Assembly (NCBI GenBank): GCA_016190585.1
Contig: JACPQH010000013.1
Coordinates: 1 to 17,148 of the forward strand
Source: Chloroflexota bacterium
Lineage (GTDB): Bacteria; Chloroflexota; Dehalococcoidia; Dehalococcoidales; RBG-16-60-22
Reading direction: 5' to 3'
DNA length: 17,148 nucleotides
Of this stretch, positions 11,736 through 17,148 are shown in pieces. The notes under the pieces were generated by a model, which searched no databases, was not told the DNA's origin, and saw nothing but the letters and a program-made list of their open reading frames with translations. Each line of letters begins with the position of its first letter. Position 1 is the stretch's first letter. The position numbers and the translations under genes were made by a program.

Positions 11736-13636
11736 AACGGGTAATCGTGGCCATCCTTCTTTCGCTCACCGCGGTTGTCACCGGGACAGCCGTCCTCGCC
11801 CAGCCGTCCCGGACGCCGCATGAAGACCCGGCCGCCGCCCAGGGTTCCCCGGACAAGCCCGCCCTGCTGCTCAGCTATATGAGTGTGTTCGACCTCGCCG
11901 CGTCAAGGCGGTACGACGATGCCCGGCGGGCGCTGGCCGAGATTGATAAGGTGGATTTGCCGGCGGAGCTAAATTACATCATGGACCGCTACAACCAGCT
12001 CAGCCAGGAGCTATTCGCCGGCCTGGACCATCTTGATGCCGCCCTTGCGGAAATTTCGTCGCTAATCGATGAAAACCAGTTGGCCGAAGCCGGTCGCCGC
12101 CTCGATCTGGCCCAGATAGCGGTAGACCGAAACAGGTTCCTGTATCGTGAGATAGAAACGGCAACCGGGGTGCTCCTGGAGGTGATGGGTGTCTTCAACC
12201 GGCCTGATACCCGGCTTGCCGATGCCTACAGGCGGCTCGAGGACAGCCTGAAACGACTCCAGGAGCTGATAGACCAGCTTAACGAGCTCCGCCAATCCCT
12301 GGCGTTGAGGAATGAAACGAAGGGAGCCGGCCTTGCCCCGACCGCCGTCAGCCTGGCCGTGAGCGTGGAAGCCGCCCGGTTGGGCGATTTTTTCGAAGTC
12401 CGCGGCGAGCTGAGTTCTGGGGGAGAACCGCTGGGCGGCCGGCGTATTACAATCGCCATACAGGGCCGTGAGACCGGTGCCGTTACCGGGCCGGACGGCA
12501 GTTACGCCGCGCCGGTCCAGGTTCCCTTCGAATATGTTTCCGCGATGACGCTCGGCGCGGCCTACCGCCCCGCCGGCGATGACGCCGCCGTCTACCAGGG
12601 AGCGGCCAGCCCGCCGGTAATTTTGAAAACTATTTTCTATGATACCGAGCTAAGTGCGGTAATGCCCGGGAACGCCCATCCCGGGTACCCGGTCACCGTG
12701 ACCGGCGAGATGCCAGCCGCAAAGGGCAGCCTTTCCAGGGAAATCAGGGTAATTCTGGACGGCATCTTGCTCGCCCGGGGGCCGGTCAACGGCCAATTTA
12801 GCCTGGATGTCGCAATACCGGCAAGCGCCGCGCCAGGGACGCACCGGCTCCGGGTGTTCATTCCGGCGCAGGGCTGGTACGCCAGCGCGGTACAAGAGGC
12901 GGAGCTTGCGGTTTCCCGTTTGCCCCTGGAGGCCAGCCTGGATGCACCGGGCGTCTCCCTGATCCCGGGAGAAATAAGGGTATCCGGCGAGATTAGGGGC
13001 GCGCTCACCCCGCCGCAGGACGCCGTGGTGGGGCTGGAGTGGACCGGAGACCCGGCGACCGTCCGGACAGGGCCAGACGGCTCCTTCGCCGCGGCGCTTA
13101 ACGCCCCTTTCCGGCTGTCGGTGTTCAACCCGCTCGAGCTGACCGCGACGATACAGCCGGTCGAGCCCTGGTACGAGCCCATCGAGCTCCGTCGTTCGGT
13201 CTTCGCGTTAAACCCGATAGGCGCCGGGCTGGTCCTCATTGTGCTTGTCTTGCTGGGCACCAGGCTTTTCAGGAAGCCGGGCGTTATCCCGGTAAGGCCA
13301 GCCGTCCTACCATTGCCGGACACCGCCGGGGAGGTGATGGCGCCAGCCCCAACAAGGAGGGCGCTTTCAGGCCGGAAGGCCCGGGTATTCGCGGCGTATC
13401 TGGTCGCCCTGGGCGCGGTCGAGCGGGTGAGCGGCCGGCCGATGGAGCCTTTTATGACTATCCGCGAGTATACTGAATGGACCGGCGGCCTCCCAGCAGT
13501 CGCGTCTTTCAAGGAGCTCAGCCAGCTCGTGGAACAGGCCCTATACTCGAGACATGAGCTTGAGGAAACGACGATACGCCGGGCAGAGGATATCGGGGAG
13601 GCCATCCGGCAGGAGCTGTATGTCCCGGCTGCGTAA
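11732..13636 (+). CDS. Exported Ig-like-domain protein with a DUF4129-like cytoplasmic end
   Basis: The 634-residue product has a signal peptide (1-23, cleavage after VLA), then a helical region (about 45-200) with two possible coiled coils. Three Ig-like or carboxypeptidase-regulatory-like beta domains follow (about 208-300, 308-395 and 398-492). A single membrane helix lies at about 495-512. The C-terminal part (about 547-631; VFAAYLVALGAVE, TIREYTEWTGG, FKELSQLVEQALYS) matches the DUF4129 type that occurs in MoxR/DUF58/transglutaminase clusters. The bulk of the protein would thus face outward and the DUF4129-like end the cytoplasm, where it could meet MoxR. No transglutaminase domain is seen. 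Domains 1 and 3 share the motif TGPDGS[YF]AA, suggesting duplication. DUF4129 naming is from remembered pattern, with moderate certainty. Confidence 0.85.
   Translation: MKRVIVAILLSLTAVVTGTAVLAQPSRTPHEDPAAAQGSPDKPALLLSYMSVFDLAASRRYDDARRALAEIDKVDLPAELNYIMDRYNQLSQELFAGLDHLDAALAEISSLIDENQLAEAGRRLDLAQIAVDRNRFLYREIETATGVLLEVMGVFNRPDTRLADAYRRLEDSLKRLQELIDQLNELRQSLALRNETKGAGLAPTAVSLAVSVEAARLGDFFEVRGELSSGGEPLGGRRITIAIQGRETGAVTGPDGSYAAPVQVPFEYVSAMTLGAAYRPAGDDAAVYQGAASPPVILKTIFYDTELSAVMPGNAHPGYPVTVTGEMPAAKGSLSREIRVILDGILLARGPVNGQFSLDVAIPASAAPGTHRLRVFIPAQGWYASAVQEAELAVSRLPLEASLDAPGVSLIPGEIRVSGEIRGALTPPQDAVVGLEWTGDPATVRTGPDGSFAAALNAPFRLSVFNPLELTATIQPVEPWYEPIELRRSVFALNPIGAGLVLIVLVLLGTRLFRKPGVIPVRPAVLPLPDTAGEVMAPAPTRRALSGRKARVFAAYLVALGAVERVSGRPMEPFMTIREYTEWTGGLPAVASFKELSQLVEQALYSRHELEETTIRRAEDIGEAIRQELYVPAA
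13611..13615 (+). promoter_or_regulatory. Shine-Dalgarno deciding the DUF4350-like gene start
   Basis: AGGAG lies 4 bases before the ATG at 13620, inside the end of the previous gene. An earlier in-frame ATG at 13554 would add 22 Arg-rich residues before the hydrophobic N-terminus and has no ribosome binding site of its own. Confidence 0.6.
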
Positions 13637-14528
13637 CCTCCTGCTAATCATAACGTTGGCCACGTTGGCGCTGCTGGCGGCGGCGCTGTGGTTCTACCCG
13701 CTTAACGACGATTTTAACCCGGCCAACCCTTTCTGGAACGGTCTGAGCCAGACCGGGGAGGACTTGCGCCTTACCTCCCTGAACACGCTTGCCGTACTGC
13801 CCGACCTTCCCCCTGATGCCAGGCTGCTCCTGATACCCTACACCCCCTTCGATGCCGCTGAGCTAGAGGCGCTCAAAGCCTTTACCGAACGAGGCGGGAC
13901 GCTGGTGCTGGCCGACGATTTCGGTCATGGCAACGCCGTCCTGCAAGGCATGGGGTTAGATGCCAGGTTCGCTTCCAGCCCCCTCCTTGACCCCATCGCC
14001 AGCTACCGTTACAAGCGGCTCCCCCGCGTCGACAACCTGCGGGATGGTCCGCTGACCCGCGGCGTTACCAGCCTGGGCTTGAACCATGCCACGGGCCTTA
14101 TCAACGTCCCCGCGGGCGACGTAATCGCGTGGTCGTCATCGTTCGGTTTCCTGGACGTGGACAACAGCGGCGAGCACGACCCGGACGAACCTGTCGGGCC
14201 GATAGCCGTCGCCTCGACTACGCGGTTCGGGCGTGGTACTATTGTCCTTATATCCGATCCCAGCGTCTTTATTAACGCGATGGCCGGGCGGGAATGCAAC
14301 CGCGAATTTATCCGAAACCTGGCCCACCCGGAGCGCCGGGAAATGTACCTGGACCGGTCCCACCTGCCGGTTTCCGCCCTACAGGAGGCGAAATCGGTTC
14401 TGGCGGGCCTGCGGGAAGGGCTGTTGACCCCACCGGGGACATTGGCCCTGCTTACCCTGCTGCTGCTTGCCCTGCTGTCACCCGTCTGGCGTGTCAAGAA
14501 AATTAGGAGTCTGTCCGGTGAAGGTTGA
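13620..14528 (+). CDS. DUF4350-like membrane-anchored protein
   Basis: The 302-residue product starts with a hydrophobic anchor (about residues 5-24) and ends with a second one (about 273-292), followed by a short basic tail (WRVKKIRS). Between them is an extracytoplasmic domain of the DUF4350 or glutamine-amidotransferase-like kind: after PNPFWNG-like residues it reads LLIPYTPFDAAELEALKAF, TERGGTLVLADDFGHG, and later FGRGTIVLISDPSVFIN. That pattern, with a sheet-helix fold and the [FL]xxxGGTLVLAD element, recurs in proteins beside MoxR and DUF4129. The role is unknown; a substrate-binding part of a membrane complex is possible. The chosen start is supported by AGGAG at 13611-13615 and overlaps the previous gene by 17 bases. 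The stop overlaps the MoxR gene by 11 bases. Confidence 0.87.
   Translation: MSRLRNLLLIITLATLALLAAALWFYPLNDDFNPANPFWNGLSQTGEDLRLTSLNTLAVLPDLPPDARLLLIPYTPFDAAELEALKAFTERGGTLVLADDFGHGNAVLQGMGLDARFASSPLLDPIASYRYKRLPRVDNLRDGPLTRGVTSLGLNHATGLINVPAGDVIAWSSSFGFLDVDNSGEHDPDEPVGPIAVASTTRFGRGTIVLISDPSVFINAMAGRECNREFIRNLAHPERREMYLDRSHLPVSALQEAKSVLAGLREGLLTPPGTLALLTLLLLALLSPVWRVKKIRSLSGEG
14505..14509 (+). promoter_or_regulatory. Shine-Dalgarno deciding the MoxR GTG start
   Basis: AGGAG stands 8 bases before GTG at 14518. An ATG in the same frame at 14467 would add a 17-residue extension (PCCHPSGVSRKLGVCP) that does not look like MoxR, so the GTG is preferred. Confidence 0.8.
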
Positions 14529-15459
14529 AGAAGAAAAAAAGCATCTCCTGAACAGGATAATCGCCGAGGTATCTAAAGTCGTGGTCGGTAAGGAAGCCAC
14601 CAAGGAGCTCCTGCTTGTCGCCCTGCTGAGCCAGGGGCACATCCTGATCGAAGGCCTGCCCGGCACGGCCAAAACAACCGTGGCACGCACCTTCGCCCGC
14701 GCCATCGGCGGCAGCTTCAAGAGGGTCCAGGGTACTCCGGACATGCTGCCGGGTGATATTCTGGGCTTCTACCTCTACCGGCCGGACGGCTCTTCCCGGT
14801 TCATGCCGGGCCCTATCTTCTGTAACGTCCTGCTGGCTGACGAGCTCAACCGCACGACCCCCCGGACGCAGTCGGCGCTCCTCGAAGCCATGCAGGAGCA
14901 CCAGGTGACTATCGAACGCGAGACGCACCTGCTGGAACAGCCTTTTATCGTCATCGCCAGCCAGGTGCCCTACGGCGGGCCGGGAACTTCCCCCTTCAGC
15001 GAGGTCCAGATGGACCGTTTCATGCTGCGGGTGTGGAGCGGTCTCCCCAGCATCGAGGAAGAGGTCAGCGTCCTGATGAATATCGATGCCATCTCCACCC
15101 CGGATATCAGGCAGGTAGCCACCCCCCAGGACGTCATGCAGCTCCAGCAGGATGTCAGAAAGGTACACGTCGCGGGAAGCATCGGCTACTACATCGTCAA
15201 CCTTCTTGACAACCTTAGGCGTAATCCCGACGTGGCCGTCGCTCCCAGCCCCAGGGCGAGTATCGCCCTGTATCGCGGCGCCCGCTCCCTCGCTTTCCTC
15301 CAGGAAAGAGAGTTCGCTATCCCGGATGACGCCAAGCGGCTGCTTCTCCCCTGCCTGGCGCACCGCATTAAAATGACCGCCGAAGCCGAGATGGTCGGCC
15401 TCACCCCTGAGACCGCTATCGGCAAGGCCATGACCGAAGTGCCCGTACCCAGGGATTAA
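14518..15459 (+). CDS. MoxR-family AAA+ ATPase
   Basis: MoxR ATPases act as chaperones that mature or activate a partner protein, usually together with VWA or DUF58 proteins. The 313-residue product has the standard length. Walker A is GLPGTAKT (46-53), Walker B is LLADELNR with Asp108 and Glu109, followed by the family block TQSALLEAMQEHQV. The sensor-2 region is PSPRASIAL with Arg246. In the sensor-1 block, where the family usually reads ATQNP, this protein reads ASQVP, with Val150 in place of the conserved Asn. Since that Asn helps to position the water for ATP hydrolysis, activity may be altered; this is inference. The start is the GTG at 14518, and the DUF58 gene follows after 3 bases. 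Confidence 0.95.
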   Translation: MKVEEEKKHLLNRIIAEVSKVVVGKEATKELLLVALLSQGHILIEGLPGTAKTTVARTFARAIGGSFKRVQGTPDMLPGDILGFYLYRPDGSSRFMPGPIFCNVLLADELNRTTPRTQSALLEAMQEHQVTIERETHLLEQPFIVIASQVPYGGPGTSPFSEVQMDRFMLRVWSGLPSIEEEVSVLMNIDAISTPDIRQVATPQDVMQLQQDVRKVHVAGSIGYYIVNLLDNLRRNPDVAVAPSPRASIALYRGARSLAFLQEREFAIPDDAKRLLLPCLAHRIKMTAEAEMVGLTPETAIGKAMTEVPVPRD

Positions 15460-15462
15460 GCC

Positions 15463-17019
15463 TTGATTAAGGTCGCGACTTTATGTAAACTATATACCCT
15501 TATGGCTCTGCTGGCCGTGGCGGTCGTCTCGGAGCCGGTCAGCATGCTGGCCGCCCTGGCCCTGCTTGCCCTTACCGCGGTGATATTTGCCCGCCGCGTC
15601 GCCGCGGGGCTGGAGGCATCCTGCCTGCTGCTCGCGTTTTTCCTGCTGCCTCTCCTGGTCGCTTACCTTCCCTTTTTACCGGACGGCATTTACTTCCACA
15701 TCTTCGCCGCGGCTTCAGGCGCGCCTCTAATGTACCTGTTTGACGGCGCGCTCCAGCGCCAGGCCGCGGCCATCCAGCCCGGCGAATTCCGGCCGGGCAA
15801 GCGCCTCACGGCGTCGGGCCGCTCTCTCGCCGCCGTGGCCCTCACCGCGCCGTTTATTTCAGTCCTGGTGGCGCAGCCGGCGGTGCTGTTTACCGGCTTG
15901 TTGCTCGGCCTGTACCTGGAGGTTCGCCTGGGCCGGGTGTATGATGGCATACCTGAAGTCCCGGTATCGTGCCCGGTAACGCGAAGAAGAGGCCTGGCGG
16001 GAAACAGGCTCGAACTCTCGCTGGATATCGCCGGCCGGGCGGGATTCCCGCTCCATGCCTGTCTTAAAGGGGAGAACGACTGGACAGCGGTCTCGCCGGA
16101 TAGACTGCTCCTGGAAAAAGGCATACCCTCGCGTTTGAGCCTGACCTTCACCCCTCCCCTTGCCGGCCCGTCCCACCCGGGATTGTACCTGTCGCTGATA
16201 GATTCCCGTGGCTTGCTCGAAATGCACCGGGTCCTGCGACCCGTGGAGCTGGATATTATACCGAAGGCGCGTTTCGCTGAATGGCTGGCGACCAAATACC
16301 TGGAGCGGTCCGGCAAGGGCACCGGCTTCAGCGGCATCGCCGCGGCGGCCCGGGCGTTCGGGCGCGGTACCGATTACAGCTTTAGCCGGGCTTATGAGCC
16401 CCGCGATTCGGCGAGAAACATCGATTGGAAACACAGCCTGAAACTCAGCCAGCTTATCGTCAAGGAGTTCACCAACCCTGAGCGGCAGGCGGCCATTATC
16501 GCGGTGAACCTGGCGGCGGGCAGCCGGGAAGAAGCCGATAGACTGGCGTATGACCTGATAATGACGGCGCTTACGCTGGCAGGCGAGGGCATCCCGGCGG
16601 CCCTGGCCGCTTATGACGCGAGCCGTGTCGTCCGGACGACCCCGCTGGATGAACCCAGGGAAACCGTCCGGTTGGCCCTTGCCCTTGTCCGGGAAATAAG
16701 CGTCTCTGACTTCGCGGGACGTTCCCTGCACCCGCCCGATGTCCGCCGTCTCGGGCGCAACCTCACCTTGCTTGACCGGTCGTCCGCCAAGCCGGCCCGC
16801 CGCCTGCATGATATCCTTGATTTTGAGCGTCGGGCGCTGGAGACCGGCGCGCGCCGGCACCCGGCAACGCTGGCCTTGACCCGGGCCGCAAACGGAATGG
16901 CGTTCCCGGCGACCATCCTGGTGGTATCGCGGCTGAACCATGACGCCGCGGCGCTGGCGGTAGCCGCCGAGAGGTTCCGAAAGAAGGCTTTCGCCGTAAT
17001 CTTTTTAGACGAACGCTAG
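15463..17019 (+). CDS. DUF58 membrane protein, MoxR partner
   Basis: The 518-residue product has about five hydrophobic segments in the first 175 residues, then a beta-rich middle domain (about 180-270) and the DUF58 core. The core signature is seen as RAYEPRDSARNIDWKHSLKL (309-328), then LIVKEF (331-336). After it the protein should have a VWA-like fold with a MIDAS metal site (DxSxS). Here the stretch reads IIAVNLAAGS (345-354), with Asn349 in place of the Asp and no matching serines, so metal binding is probably lost. It is the usual gene partner of MoxR and closes the six-gene run. The start is TTG at 15463 with AGGGA at 15451-15455, 7 bases away. An internal ATG at 15502 is a weaker choice because it removes part of the first helix. 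Confidence 0.92.
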   Translation: MIKVATLCKLYTLMALLAVAVVSEPVSMLAALALLALTAVIFARRVAAGLEASCLLLAFFLLPLLVAYLPFLPDGIYFHIFAAASGAPLMYLFDGALQRQAAAIQPGEFRPGKRLTASGRSLAAVALTAPFISVLVAQPAVLFTGLLLGLYLEVRLGRVYDGIPEVPVSCPVTRRRGLAGNRLELSLDIAGRAGFPLHACLKGENDWTAVSPDRLLLEKGIPSRLSLTFTPPLAGPSHPGLYLSLIDSRGLLEMHRVLRPVELDIIPKARFAEWLATKYLERSGKGTGFSGIAAAARAFGRGTDYSFSRAYEPRDSARNIDWKHSLKLSQLIVKEFTNPERQAAIIAVNLAAGSREEADRLAYDLIMTALTLAGEGIPAALAAYDASRVVRTTPLDEPRETVRLALALVREISVSDFAGRSLHPPDVRRLGRNLTLLDRSSAKPARRLHDILDFERRALETGARRHPATLALTRAANGMAFPATILVVSRLNHDAAALAVAAERFRKKAFAVIFLDER

Positions 17020-17070
17020 AAGCGATATTCTTACGTTAGCCGGAAGCGATTCTACAGTCCTGGGTCAAAT

Positions 17071-17148
17071 TCACTCAACGGTGACGCTTTTCGCCAGGTT
17101 CCGCGGGAAATCGATGGAACAGCCCTTCAGCCGCGCGGTGTGATAGGC
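17071..17148 (-). CDS. glmS: Glutamine-fructose-6-phosphate aminotransferase, C-terminal end only
   Basis: The last 25 codons of a - strand gene run in from the right edge. They encode AYHTARLKGCSIDFPRNLAK followed by SVTVE and a stop at 17071-17073. This is the highly conserved end of GlmS, in which the PRNLAKSVTVE tail forms part of the sugar-phosphate site and the channel for ammonia. GlmS makes glucosamine-6-phosphate, the first step toward amino sugars of the cell wall. It is convergent with the DUF58 gene, with a 51-base gap. No clear terminator is visible in that gap. Confidence 0.93.
   Translation of the reverse strand, partial: AYHTARLKGCSIDFPRNLAKSVTVE

Noticed and set aside
12637..13605. 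A 322-codon - strand frame in the Ig-domain protein gene
   Set aside because: Ser/Arg/Pro-rich without any recognisable domain; the + strand frame has signal peptide, domains and coupled neighbours.
13554..13619. Upstream ATG extension of the DUF4350-like gene
   Set aside because: It would add an Arg-rich stretch before the membrane anchor and overlap the previous gene by 83 bases; the ATG at 13620 has AGGAG.
14467..14517. Upstream ATG extension of the MoxR gene
   Set aside because: No family similarity in the extension; GTG at 14518 has an ideally placed AGGAG.
14503..15363. A 286-codon - strand frame in the MoxR gene
   Set aside because: It is the antisense of a strongly conserved AAA+ gene and has no motif.
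15859..16941. A 360-codon open frame on the - strand inside the DUF58 gene
   Set aside because: The + strand DUF58 signature is clear; the reverse frame has low-complexity composition and no ribosome binding site or motif.
17020..17070. A shared terminator between the DUF58 gene and glmS
   Set aside because: Only short AGAA/TTCT pairings without a GC stem or T-run are present.

Overview
The window is a GC-rich bacterial chromosome segment, almost fully coding, with no rRNA, tRNA, CRISPR array, transposase or other sign of mobility. No stretch longer than about 165 bases lacks a gene. The gene content (type IV pilus genes with a PilM/N/O-type complex, NarL-type regulator, MoxR/DUF58 cluster, glmS), the GC-rich codon use and the near-leaderless consensus promoters would fit a Chloroflexota bacterium, perhaps Dehalococcoidia-like. 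This assignment is an inference from general knowledge and has only moderate to low confidence; no phylogenetic marker was compared.

Region 1 (1-5524) is a type IV pilus locus. On the + strand lie pilC (5' end cut by the window edge), a PilO-like gene, a single gene that joins PilM and PilN in one polypeptide, and pilT; the last three are linked by ATGA/TGATG overlaps. A major-type pilin gene, pilA, sits on the - strand with its own promoter, strong ribosome binding site and rho-independent terminator. The prepilin peptidase gene pilD is divergent from it. No pilB or secretin gene is inside the window. The set covers platform, inner-membrane alignment complex, retraction motor, pilin and pilin-processing enzyme.

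Region 2 (5525-8784) is signalling. It holds a membrane-anchored protein with two GAF-like regions, an intact GGDEF domain with I-site and an intact HD-GYP domain, so it could both make and degrade cyclic di-GMP. Next to it is a NarL-type regulator whose receiver domain lacks the Mg-binding acidic pair. Cyclic di-GMP commonly controls type IV pili, so a link to region 1 is plausible but inferred.

Region 3 (8785-10695) is a single MFS-type transporter with an unusual C-terminal tail made of five degenerate 15-residue repeats (consensus G-[LF]-[FY]-x-R-P-x-x-W-x-x-[FY]).

Region 4 (10738-17019) is a tightly packed six-gene membrane cluster: two small membrane proteins of unknown function, a secreted/anchored protein with Ig-like domains and a DUF4129-like cytoplasmic end, a DUF4350-like protein, a MoxR AAA+ ATPase and a DUF58 membrane protein. 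Starts and stops overlap or nearly touch through the whole run. The MoxR/DUF58/DUF4129/DUF4350 association is widespread in bacteria and archaea and is thought to act in metal-cofactor or envelope protein maturation, but its substrate here is unknown.

Region 5 (17071-17148) is the last 25 codons of glmS on the - strand, convergent with the DUF58 gene.
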